A stretch of DNA of 8,543 nucleotides, taken from positions 1 to 8,543 of the forward strand of contig WRNS01000026.1 in NCBI GenBank assembly GCA_009776495.1, read 5' to 3'. Position numbers and translations under genes: made by a program. A model generated the notes under the pieces. That model was not told the DNA's origin. It made no database searches and saw only the letters and a list, made by a program, of their open reading frames with translations. Shown one piece after another: positions 1 through 5,660 of the stretch (position 1 is its first letter; every line of letters begins with the position of its first letter). Source of the DNA: Methanobrevibacter sp. (GTDB taxonomy: Archaea; Methanobacteriota; Methanobacteria; Methanobacteriales; Methanobacteriaceae).

Positions 1-108
1 TTAATTTTTTTTTATCTTGATTATAGATCTTTTTAATTTTTTATTTTTAATTTATTTTTTTGTATAAATTTTTTGTTACAAATATAATTTTTTTGATTGA
101 TAGAAAGA

Positions 109-116
109 TTTATATA
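109..116 (+). promoter_or_regulatory. Archaeal box A promoter element (TTTATATA)
   Basis: An exact TTTATATA preceded by purine-rich GAAAGA, which fits a BRE plus TATA box for a strong archaeal promoter. Transcription would start near 135-142. It lies about 100 bases before the tRNA, so it would either give a long-leader tRNA precursor or belong to a separate short transcript. No open frame of note follows it. Confidence 0.45.
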
Positions 117-184
117 GTAATATGCCTAATAGCTAAACTATAACTAATTTTTAGATATCTATTTTAAAATTAATTTAATTCATA

Positions 185-192
185 TTTAAATT
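185..192 (+). promoter_or_regulatory. Likely box A of the initiator tRNA gene
   Basis: TTTAAATT centred about 30 bases before the first base of the tRNA, the distance expected for a start a few bases upstream of the mature 5' end. The same TTTAAATT word sits at a similar distance before rnpB. It is weaker than the TTTATATA at 109-116, and either could serve the tRNA. Confidence 0.4.
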
Positions 193-218
193 GTTTTATT
201 AGTTAATTTTTTACATTA

Positions 219-293
<75 letters not shown>

Positions 294-303
294 TTTAATT
301 TTA

Positions 304-359
304 TTTTTTTCTTTTCTTTATTCAATTTTTTAATCAATTCTCTATTTTTTTTTTTTTTT
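304..359 (+). terminator. Oligo-T termination region after the tRNA
   Basis: T-rich runs begin about ten bases after the tRNA: T7 at 304-310, TTTTC repeats, then a long T tract around 346-359. Archaeal RNA polymerase commonly terminates at such U-rich stretches without a hairpin. The interval 294-435 holds nothing else apart from the rnpB promoter. Confidence 0.5.
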
Positions 360-405
360 ATTATTATTATTAAATTAGATCATAACTTATCATGTAATCA
401 ATAAA

Positions 406-413
406 TTTAAATT
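406..413 (+). promoter_or_regulatory. Likely box A of rnpB
   Basis: TTTAAATT located 23 to 30 bases before the first base of the P1 helix at 436, which is the expected box A to start-site spacing. Low base complexity here means other placements are possible. Confidence 0.4.
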
Positions 414-435
414 TATTAAATTATAAATTTATAAT

Positions 436-739
436 TGATAGCAAGCCAAAGACAGCTACTGGTTTTTTTATAAACTTAGGAAACTCCATCCATCACACAG
501 TAAACTATAATGCATAATGCATATGCTGAGAAGTAGGACTCTGGAGCAGAAACGACACGTCTTTTAATGAATGAATATGATGCAATTTGCAGATTGACAT
601 TAAAAGGATCGGTGAAACGGCCAATCTATGGTGATGCAAGGACAAAGGTGCTGATGACATTTTACTGTAAGAGGCAAGGTAGTTCGCGTAGATGAATGCT
701 GTATAAAACAGAAGGTGGGTTACTCTTGGCAGGCTATCA
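436..739 (+). ncRNA. rnpB: RNase P RNA, archaeal type (intact copy)
   Basis: Catalytic RNA of ribonuclease P, which removes 5' leaders from pre-tRNAs. The ends pair as helix P1: TGATAGC (436-442) with GCTATCA (733-739). The 5' conserved block AGGAAACTCCATCC (478-491) and the 3' block ACAGAAGGTGGGTTAC (708-723) form a P4-like helix, TCCATC (485-490) with GGTGGG (714-719, two G:U pairs). AGATTG (591-596) pairs with CAATCT (622-627) in the specificity domain, enclosing GGATCGGTGAAACGG. The 3' part also carries GAGGCAAGG and TAGATGAATG, typical of RNase P RNA. The length of 304 bases suits archaeal RNase P RNAs. It is the only one of three related copies in the window with both halves and an unchanged ACAGAAG core. 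The ends are set by P1 pairing, so the true transcript may differ by a few bases. Confidence 0.92.
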
Positions 740-742
740 TAC

Positions 743-755
743 TTTTTTTATTTTT
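743..755 (+). terminator. Oligo-T terminator of rnpB
   Basis: T7 at 743-749 and T5 after a single A, starting four bases after the P1 helix. This fits U-tract termination of the RNase P RNA transcript. Confidence 0.55.
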
Positions 756-974
756 CGATATTGACGCATTTTAGCTATTGCTATAAAAAATTATCATATT
801 CAAGCTTTAAATAAAAAATTAGAATTGTTAGAATGAAATTTTAGGAACTGACACAAACTTATACAGTTTATTCTAGGGAAATCTCTCTAAAGAAAGGAAA
901 ACGATATAATCATCAAATAAAAGATATTGTATTTATTTCAGGAAATGCATTACCAATAACATCTATAAAATAAT

Positions 975-1093
975 CAATCTATTGTGATATAAGGAAAAAG
1001 GTTTAGATGATAAAATTTCTGTTTTGAGGCAAAGTTATCTGCGTAGATGAATGTTGCACGAAACAAAAGATGGGTAGTTCTTGGTAGCTATCA
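975..1093 (+). pseudogene. Decayed second copy of the rnpB 3' part
   Basis: This stretch aligns with 622-739 of the intact rnpB across its whole length with small gaps. Shared blocks include CAATCTAT (975-982), GTGAT, GAGGCAA, GCGTAGATGAATG (1041-1053, identical to 686-698), TGGGT, TCTTGG and the terminal P1 strand GCTATCA (1087-1093). The universally conserved ACAGAAG core has become ACAAAAG (1063-1069), and no matching 5' P1 strand TGATAGC lies upstream. Weak similarity may continue back to about 841 (TTAGGAACT resembling the TTAGGAAACT block of rnpB), so this could be a full copy whose 5' half has eroded. It is probably not a functional RNase P RNA. The divergence indicates it is much older than the copy at 5501-5647. 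Confidence 0.75.
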
Positions 1094-1135
1094 AATAATT
1101 TGAAAATTAATTTCACATATTCTAATAAATGTTTT

Positions 1136-1155
1136 AAAAAAATTAATCTAAAAAA
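1136..1155 (-). terminator. Oligo-T terminator of the winged-helix gene
   Basis: On the - strand this reads T6 then T7, about 50-70 bases after the stop of the regulator gene at 1207. It fits archaeal U-tract termination. The interval 1094-1206 also has a direct repeat TTTCACATATT (1111-1121 and 1184-1194) of unknown meaning. Confidence 0.35.
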
Positions 1156-1206
1156 GGTTTATTTATTAATAATGATAGATGGTTTTCACATATTATGGGT
1201 TTTTCA

Positions 1207-1503
1207 TTAATCTTTTTGTTTTTTATTATCTAAGTCTTCAACGAAATTTAAAATTTTTTCTCCTTCTGGAGTAATTTTATAATATCTTCCCTTTTTGTTT
1301 TGCTCATTCAAGCATATAATAAGTTTTTTATCCTTTAAAGAGTTCAGATATCTGCTAAGGTGAGTGTATGATAGATTATTTTCTTTTTTTATTTCTGATG
1401 GCATCATTATATTGTTTTTCAATATTTTTAAGATTTTTGCCCGGTGCTTAGATAATCTGACAAAAGATACTTTTTCAATAATTTCCTCATCTATTTCGTC
1501 CAT
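1207..1503 (-). CDS. Small winged-helix transcriptional regulator
   Basis: A 98-residue DNA-binding protein of the winged-helix type (ArsR/MarR-like), a kind common as single-domain regulators in Methanobrevibacter-like archaea. After an acidic N-terminus, SFVRLSKHRAKILKIL (about 13-28) is the first helix. PSEIKKENNLSYTHLSRYLNSLKDKKLI (about 35-62) is the helix-turn-helix with its recognition helix. KKGRYYKITPEGEKIL (about 70-85) is the wing and following helix; the GRYY.IT..G motif is characteristic. No sensor domain or metal-binding cysteine pair is present (one Cys, at about 64), so the signal is unknown. The start ATG has no clear ribosome binding site. The promoter just upstream carries repeated TTAAGAC motifs, suggesting it controls its own gene. 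It is transcribed away from the zinc-ribbon genes at 1993 onward and lies next to the decayed rnpB copy. Confidence 0.85.
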   Translation of the reverse strand: MDEIDEEIIEKVSFVRLSKHRAKILKILKNNIMMPSEIKKENNLSYTHLSRYLNSLKDKKLIICLNEQNKKGRYYKITPEGEKILNFVEDLDNKKQKD

Positions 1504-1535
1504 ATTAGCTGATATATATTATTTTGATAAAACTA

Positions 1536-1580
1536 CTTAAAGCACTTTTTAAGACCTTGTTAAGACATAACATTTAAATA
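1536..1580 (-). promoter_or_regulatory. Promoter and likely operator of the winged-helix gene
   Basis: On the - strand, TATTTAAATG (1580-1571) is a box A candidate about 70 bases before the start codon, placing transcription start near 1545-1550. Just at that place the + strand shows TTAAGAC twice with an 11-base period (1549-1555 and 1560-1566), preceded by an inverted CTTAA (1536-1540). CTTAAA (1536-1541) and TTTAAG (1548-1553) make a small dyad. Sites about one helical turn apart over the start site are typical of autorepression by a winged-helix dimer; this is inference. Confidence 0.4.
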
Positions 1581-1734
1581 ATAAAAAAATATATTTAATC
1601 ATATATTTGTTTATTCAAAATCATTCAAAAAAAAACTTTCATATTGTTAATTGGGGAAAAATAAATACAATAAAAAGAAAAATATGCAAGTAAAAATGAT
1701 AATTTACTGATTTAGTGGAATATTTTCATAGTTT

Positions 1735-1797
1735 CTAATTTTCTTTAGTTAATACAATGATACCAAATTTTTCACCAGTTTCAATATCCATAAACAT
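1735..1797 (-). pseudogene. Short coding-like fragment, - strand
   Basis: A 20-codon frame on the - strand reads MFMDIETGEKFGIIVLTKEN and ends in TAG. Its composition is more protein-like than the surrounding AT-rich sequence, but a stop lies three codons upstream and no ribosome binding site is seen. It may be the C-terminal remnant of a lost gene. The rest of 1504-1992 shows no gene: it contains the promoter of the regulator, this fragment, AT-rich sequence and the promoter at 1869. Confidence 0.25.
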
Positions 1798-1868
1798 TTT
1801 AGACAGTTAATTTAAAAGTTGAATATGATATAATTATATTAATATAATTTATTTAGTAGTAAACGAAA

Positions 1869-1876
1869 TTTATATA
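1869..1876 (+). promoter_or_regulatory. Box A promoter of the zinc-ribbon gene pair
   Basis: CGAAA followed by an exact TTTATATA, a BRE plus TATA arrangement. Transcription would begin near 1896-1902, leaving a leader of about 90 bases before the TTG start at 1993. It is the best placed promoter for the two zinc-ribbon genes that follow. Confidence 0.6.
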
Positions 1877-1992
1877 GAATAAAAGTCATAATTCAATATT
1901 TACATTTCACATAAATGGTAAAACTGTAGGAATAGGGTTTCAATCATACTTATAAAAATAATTCGTAAAAAAATTAATAAGGAGGTTTATTA

Positions 1993-2571
1993 TTGCCAAA
2001 ATATTGTCCAAAATGTGGAACAGACAATGATGATAAATTTACATTCTGTAGAAACTGTGGAGAAAGATTATCAGGAATCAACACGGTAAATAATAATGAT
2101 AGTGTTAAAAGTGATAACAATAAAATACTCATGGGTGCGATAGTAGCATTAATAATAGTTATTGCAATTATTGGAACTTATGTTTTCATTGGTGGGGATA
2201 ATGATTCAAATATTAATACTGTTTCTGATAGCTCTGTTAGTGATAGTTCTAATGTTAATACTAAATCTTGGCATAAAATTGATTCATTCCATGGTGTTGG
2301 TGATTATAGTATTACTTTAAATGTTGGGGTGAATCCAATTAAAATTGTCTCATCAGCTATGCCAACAAAGAACTATGCTTCCAACTTCATGGAAACAACT
2401 GTAGGTCAGTATGGTTATACAGTTGGATCCTCTCTGTTGTCATGGGAAAGTAATAGTGCATTAGCTAAAAAATCTGAAAATATTGAATTTTCAGGTTCTG
2501 GAACTTATTTTATTTACATATCGGCTTATGAACTACAATATTGGGATTTAGAGATTTACGAGTATTATTGA
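1993..2571 (+). CDS. Zinc-ribbon membrane protein with external beta-rich domain
   Basis: A 192-residue protein of unknown function. An N-terminal C4 zinc ribbon has the pairs C5-C8 and C19-C22 (CPKCG, then CRNCG). A polar linker leads to one membrane helix at about 45-67, a Ser/Asn/Asp-rich spacer (68-91), then a ~100-residue domain (92-192) rich in alternating hydrophobic and aromatic residues. That domain begins SWHKI and ends EIYEYY. The predicted topology is zinc ribbon inside, C-terminal domain outside. The TTG start is chosen because GGAGG (1981-1985) lies seven bases before it and the first zinc ligand follows four residues later. The C-terminal domain is about 58% identical (hand count, gap-free over 101 residues) to that of the - strand gene at 7621-8166. 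The next gene begins about 20 bases downstream, so the two probably form one transcript. Zinc ribbons of this kind may bind protein or nucleic acid; the partner is unknown. Confidence 0.85.
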   Translation: MPKYCPKCGTDNDDKFTFCRNCGERLSGINTVNNNDSVKSDNNKILMGAIVALIIVIAIIGTYVFIGGDNDSNINTVSDSSVSDSSNVNTKSWHKIDSFHGVGDYSITLNVGVNPIKIVSSAMPTKNYASNFMETTVGQYGYTVGSSLLSWESNSALAKKSENIEFSGSGTYFIYISAYELQYWDLEIYEYY

Positions 2572-2590
2572 TTATTTAGGGGTTGTTATA

Positions 2591-3253
2591 ATAGATGATA
2601 AAAACAAAATTTTATGTGGTAAATGTGGGGAAGAATTAGGGGAAGATGATAAATTTTGCCCCAATTGTGGAAAAAGTAAAGGTATTGCAGAAAATAAACT
2701 GGCTATAGGAGTAATAATTTTAATAGCCATTATTGCTGTAGGAGGATATTTTGGTTACAGTGCTTATCAAACTAGTCAATTTGATAGCAATTTAGAAAGT
2801 GGTGTTTTAAACATGGGGGCCATGTTGAAGTACATGGATGATGGTATTGAACAACTTTCAACCGGCCCAAAAGGAGTGGGTGCTCCCACATCAAAAGCCA
2901 GTTTTACCATGGCAAAAACCTTTAATATACATGCTAACGAAAATTTTGAAAAATGTAAAGATTTTGCACAAACACCTGAAGAAAAAAAATTAATAGAATT
3001 ATTAATAGAAGAAAATGAGCTTTATGATGAGTATTTAAGCCTTTGGATTAAAGTTTCGGATTTAAAGTTAAATATAGACCTTGATTTCACAGGAACCAAC
3101 GCAGTAAATAATTTGAACTCACTTGAGACAATTTCTACTGAGGGTGAAGAAATAGAAAAGAAAATTGATAAAAATAGACAAGAGATAAACGATTTATTGA
3201 ATAATTATCCTGATTTAAAAAAGAGGTGGGATAAAATATTAAAAAGTAAATGA
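2591..3253 (+). CDS. Zinc-ribbon membrane protein with helical domain; no canonical start codon
   Basis: The open frame encodes a C4 zinc ribbon (LCGKCGEELG...FCPNCGK; C9, C12, C23, C26 if counted from 2591), a membrane helix at about 36-57, and an external largely helical, charged domain of about 150 residues with coiled-coil-like heptads near the end. Upstream of the ribbon this frame has no ATG, GTG or TTG before the stop at 2549; its first ATG is 2813, after the membrane helix. A GGGG ribosome binding site at 2579-2582 fits a start at the ATA codon 2591 or 2588. Three explanations remain: ATA initiation, a point mutation of an ATG at 2591, or loss of one A in the A-rich run after the out-of-frame ATG at 2595. 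An automatic start at 2813 would lose the zinc ribbon and anchor. It lies about 20 bases after the preceding zinc-ribbon gene. The external domain is not recognised. Confidence 0.7.
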   Translation: MDDKNKILCGKCGEELGEDDKFCPNCGKSKGIAENKLAIGVIILIAIIAVGGYFGYSAYQTSQFDSNLESGVLNMGAMLKYMDDGIEQLSTGPKGVGAPTSKASFTMAKTFNIHANENFEKCKDFAQTPEEKKLIELLIEENELYDEYLSLWIKVSDLKLNIDLDFTGTNAVNNLNSLETISTEGEEIEKKIDKNRQEINDLLNNYPDLKKRWDKILKSK

Positions 3254-3392
3254 ATTAAAAAATGATTATAATACAAAATATGTTTAAATTATTTTGTAAA
3301 TCTATTTTTAGTGAAATTCAAAGGTTTAAAATAAATAAATAAATAATGGAAAAAGAATAACCATATAACTTAGTGAATATAGAGTATTGTAA

Positions 3393-3503
3393 AAGGAGGA
3401 TAAAACAGGGAATGTTAAAAAAACAGGTTCAGCAAATACATTCGCGGTAACTATTAGCTGGATACCTTATTCAGTTAAATTATATACAAAAAGTAAAAAT
3501 TAA
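3393..3503 (+). pseudogene. Orphan coding fragment, C-terminal end of a lost gene
   Basis: A frame ending in TAA at 3501-3503 reads NVKKTGSANTFAVTISWIPY and continues SVKLYTKSKN. It has protein-like composition with no start codon; a stop lies just before 3393. A strong AAGGAGG sits at 3393-3399, followed by an ATG at 3412 in another frame that closes after 12 codons. It looks like the tail of a surface or secreted protein cut off by deletion. The rest of 3254-3558 is AT-rich with no other gene. Confidence 0.3.
3479..3486 (+). promoter_or_regulatory. Box A promoter of the TM2-like gene
   Basis: An exact TTTATATA about 75 bases before the start codon at 3559, giving a predicted transcription start near 3508 and a leader of about 50 bases. 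It overlaps the end of the orphan coding fragment. Confidence 0.45.
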
Positions 3504-3558
3504 ATAATGGAAATAAGCCTTTAAATCAAGATAAAAAATGAATAATTATGGTGATATT

Positions 3559-3849
3559 ATGAATGAAGACATATTGGAAAAAATAAATACGGGGTTAGCG
3601 ACTGTATTTTCAGCGGTTTTTATTGGATTAGGTCAGCTTTATAATGGTCAAATAATGAAAGGAATATGTTTATTTATCCTTGGTGTTATATTAGCGAGCA
3701 TAGGATTATTTTTCAACTTATTGTTAGTTAGTGCTCCATATTGGGCAGGACCTAGTATTTTAATAATGATTATAATTATTTTAATAGTTTATATGTGCAT
3801 ATGGATTTATAGTGTTACAGATGCTTATAAAAATTCTAAAAAAGAATAA
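3559..3849 (+). CDS. TM2-like small membrane protein
   Basis: A 96-residue integral membrane protein. The motif GLGQLYNGQIMKG (about 23-35) followed by a hydrophobic helix (36-58), a short loop with a YWAGP segment, a second helix (66-86) and a closing SVTDAY (85-90) matches the layout of TM2-domain-like proteins. In these, a G.GQ.YNG...KG turn leads into two helices and an aspartate-aromatic end. The function of such proteins in archaea is not established. The ATG at 3559 is preferred to the in-frame ATG at 3538 because GGTGAT (3550-3555), complementary to the 16S rRNA 3' end, lies just before it. The same GTGAT-plus-short-spacer arrangement is used by the genes at 3943, 4726 and 8166. It probably forms its own transcript from the TTTATATA at 3479. 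Confidence 0.75.
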   Translation: MNEDILEKINTGLATVFSAVFIGLGQLYNGQIMKGICLFILGVILASIGLFFNLLLVSAPYWAGPSILIMIIIILIVYMCIWIYSVTDAYKNSKKE

Positions 3850-3858
3850 TTTTGAATC

Positions 3859-3908
3859 ATATATAGAATCAATAGTGATGTAGTAGATGGTATTACAAAT
3901 TATCACTA
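3859..3908 (+). promoter_or_regulatory. Leader of the InlB-repeat gene: TATA-like box and inverted repeat
   Basis: CATATATAG around 3858-3866 is a box A candidate about 80 bases before the start at 3943. Downstream, TAGTGAT (3873-3879) and ATCACTA (3902-3908) form a perfect 7-base inverted repeat with a 22-base spacer. It could be an operator or a leader hairpin. Confidence 0.3.
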
Positions 3909-3942
3909 GATAATTAATATAACTAATAGAATGTGTGATAAA

Positions 3943-4497
3943 ATGAATAAAAGAAAAATAATAATTTTATTAATATTATTTGCTACTGTGTTTTGTTTAG
4001 CTACTGGAGTTGTTTCAGCAACAAACACAGTAATAAAAGATAAATCTGACGATAAAAATGTAAAAATAGAGAGTAAAGCCAAAACCGTGAAATATAAGAT
4101 AACTTGGAAGGCTAATGGTGGTAAGATTGGAACTAAAAAAATTAAGGTAACTTATGTTAAAAAAGGTTCTAAGATAAAAAAACTTGTTGCAAATCCTAAA
4201 CGTTCAGGATATTACTTTTATGGTTGGTATACAAAGAAAAGTGGAGGTAAATTGATAAGTAAGAATACTAAGCCGAAAAAAAGTGTTACTTATTATGCTC
4301 ATTGGGTATGGATTAATTCAGGAAAAAATTATGTTCAATTTGCCCCTCCTACTCAAAAGGTGATTCCTAATTTAAATGTCAATTTGTTTAAAAAAGCACC
4401 ATCTTTCAATATTAACCCTAGCCAAATAGTAATCAATACTGAAGATAATCCATCACACATTACTAATGCTGTTATTGGCCCTTCGGATTTTCCCTGA
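3943..4497 (+). CDS. Secreted InlB B-repeat protein, ending at an in-frame TGA
   Basis: A 184-residue exported protein. The signal peptide covers residues 1-26: MNKRK, a hydrophobic core, then GVVSA before the cut. A lysine-rich linker is followed by one InlB B-repeat (Listeria-Bacteroides repeat, Flg_new type) at about 50-122. Visible signature pieces are ITWKANGG, VKKGSKI, NPKRSGYYFYGWYT and SVTYYAHW. Such repeats occur in surface adhesins and wall-associated proteins. A proline-rich tail ends at TGA 4495-4497. The same frame then stays open for 53 more protein-like codons up to TAG 4657-4659, so the gene is probably interrupted by a nonsense mutation. The start at 3943 is chosen over the in-frame ATG at 3931 because GTGAT (3935-3939) precedes it and it matches the MNKRK start of the next gene. 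The reader should treat the product as possibly truncated. Confidence 0.8.
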   Translation: MNKRKIIILLILFATVFCLATGVVSATNTVIKDKSDDKNVKIESKAKTVKYKITWKANGGKIGTKKIKVTYVKKGSKIKKLVANPKRSGYYFYGWYTKKSGGKLISKNTKPKKSVTYYAHWVWINSGKNYVQFAPPTQKVIPNLNVNLFKKAPSFNINPSQIVINTEDNPSHITNAVIGPSDFP

Positions 4498-4659
4498 TGG
4501 GATTTTTTAATCCTAAACTCTTTTCAAAAACCTGTTAACCTGGATGTGTTCAAAGGAAATTATTATCCAAGTTGGTATGAATGTAATACATATGTTTATG
4601 CTTACAGTGGAAAAGTAATTGATTATTATCATATTATTCCTGAAGCAAATGAAGTATAG
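4498..4659 (+). pseudogene. In-frame continuation of the InlB-repeat gene after TGA
   Basis: Directly after TGA 4495-4497 the same frame encodes 53 codons, beginning WDFLILNSFQKPVN and containing KGNYYPSWYECNTYVYAYSG, then ends KVIDYYHIIPEANEV and TAG. Aromatic-rich, ordered composition and lack of any start codon or ribosome binding site argue that this is the original C-terminus of the upstream gene. No frameshift is needed to join it, only the one stop. Selenocysteine is unlikely because its machinery is known in Methanococcales and Methanopyrus, not in this order. Confidence 0.6.
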
Positions 4660-4725
4660 TTATTCTAATAGTATTAAAAGCTTTTCAATGATTTTTTAAT
4701 AAAACAATGAATGAAGTGATAAAAA

Positions 4726-5181
4726 ATGAATAAAAGAAAATTAATAATGTTTTCAATAATACTTATTGCATTAGTATGCGTTGCGACCACTCCTATAATG
4801 GCTAAAACATATCATAAAAATATAAAAATTAGCTATGTCGGAAAAGATTTATCGTCTGGAAAATACATTGGTTCTTCAAATTATTTATATGCAGATTATG
4901 ACTACAAATATTCTAAATCCATGTATATAAACATTGTACCCAATTTTCCTTATTGGAACTATGTTACAAAAGCTAATGTGAAATATGTAAAGAAGGTGAA
5001 TGGAAAAAATAAATACATGACTAAAACATATAAAGCAAAAAAAAGCTATCGTACAGCTGACTGGATTAAACCACGTCAAAAATTAGTGGATAGTAGTATT
5101 TTAGTAAATAAACTTCCTAAAAATTGGAAACCTGTAAGTGCGAAAGTATTTTATAAGAAGAAGGTTTATAAAGGAAACTAA
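4726..5181 (+). CDS. Small basic secreted protein, function unknown
   Basis: A 151-residue protein with a signal peptide (1-26: MNKRK, hydrophobic core, ending PIMA before K27). The mature part is very rich in lysine and tyrosine (KYVKKVNGKNKYMTKTYKAK, VFYKKKVYKGN) and contains a YWNY segment. No known domain is recognised. High basic charge would suit binding to the anionic cell surface; this is inference. GTGAT (4716-4720) precedes the ATG by five bases. The start region, from ribosome binding site through the first six codons, is nearly identical to that of the InlB-repeat gene at 3943, suggesting that the two share an origin or an export leader. It lies 66 bases after the interrupted InlB-repeat frame, with no clear promoter between, so cotranscription is possible. 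Confidence 0.75.
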   Translation: MNKRKLIMFSIILIALVCVATTPIMAKTYHKNIKISYVGKDLSSGKYIGSSNYLYADYDYKYSKSMYINIVPNFPYWNYVTKANVKYVKKVNGKNKYMTKTYKAKKSYRTADWIKPRQKLVDSSILVNKLPKNWKPVSAKVFYKKKVYKGN

Positions 5182-5204
5182 TTTACTAAGATATTTCGAT
5201 AAAG

Positions 5205-5255
5205 TTTTTTTTAATCAATTTTTTTATTCTATTTTCCATAATTTTTTTCTTTTTA
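5205..5255 (+). terminator. U-tract terminator after the basic secreted protein gene
   Basis: T8 at 5205-5212, then T7 at 5219-5225 and further T runs, beginning 24 bases after the stop codon. The remainder of 5256-5500 holds no gene. It is AT-rich, with a TTTATATC box-A-like word at 5431-5438 about 65 bases before the rnpB fragment. Confidence 0.5.
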
Positions 5256-5500
5256 TCATTCAAATAATTTCTTTCTATTTTTTTATTTTCATCTTTCAAT
5301 GTAACTGTTACAGTTCTATAATGATTTTGGAGATTTATTTATTATTTTTTCCCTCCTAAATGAGAAAATTTTGGGATTTATTATTGAATGGGAATTGTTA
5401 GCTTAATTTTTTACTTTTCCTCCAATAAAATTTATATCTAATAATTTTATACATAATTAATAAGCTTGTAATCTTGATGATAAGATATAACTTTAGTTAT

Positions 5501-5647
5501 ATTGACATTAAAAGGATCGGTGAAACGGCCAATCTATAGTGATGCAAGGACAAAGGTGCTGATGACATTTTACTGTATGAGGCAAGGTAGTTCGCGTAGA
5601 TGAATGCTGTATAAAATAGAAGGTGGGTTACTCTTGGCAGGCTATCA
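5501..5647 (+). pseudogene. Recent partial copy of rnpB (3' half only)
   Basis: 147 bases match 593-739 of the intact rnpB without gaps and with three substitutions: 5538 (G to A), 5578 (A to T) and 5617 (C to T). The match starts abruptly inside the AGATTG/CAATCT hairpin and ends exactly with the P1 strand GCTATCA. The 5' half, including the 5' strands of P1 and P4, is absent, so it cannot fold as RNase P RNA. The change at 5617 turns the conserved ACAGAAG into ATAGAAG, in keeping with loss of constraint. Near-identity points to a recent origin. Any protein frame on the opposite strand here is incidental. It may be a displaced 3' end from integration, or a segmental duplication. Confidence 0.88.
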
Positions 5648-5660
5648 ATTAATTTTTTAT

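Larger units (their letters stand above)
593..5647. other. Possible genomic island bounded by direct repeats of the rnpB 3' half
   Basis: The last 147 bases of rnpB (593-739) recur at 5501-5647 in the same orientation, and a decayed version lies at about 975-1093. The DNA between the outer repeats holds a regulator, zinc-ribbon proteins, a TM2-like protein and secreted proteins, with no housekeeping gene. An intact RNA gene at one end and a displaced 3' fragment at the other is the classic footprint of site-specific integration into an RNA gene. No integrase is present, and 147 bases is long for an attachment core. A segmental duplication or recombination between rnpB copies is an equally allowed reading. 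Confidence 0.3.

Noticed and set aside
4495..4497. Selenocysteine codon reading of the TGA
   Set aside because: The residue is not at a redox or catalytic motif, no insertion element was recognised, and archaeal selenocysteine is known in Methanococcales and Methanopyrus rather than this order.
4885..5079. Open frame on the - strand inside the basic secreted protein gene
   Set aside because: Antisense shadow of a gene with a signal peptide and ribosome binding site.
5138..5359. Open frame of 73 codons on the + strand
   Set aside because: It overlaps the end of the secreted protein gene and then reads through the T-rich terminator, giving a run of Phe and Ile with no plausible product.
740..5500. 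A transposon between the rnpB copies
   Set aside because: No transposase, integrase or terminal inverted repeats can be seen; only the direct rnpB repeats support an island.
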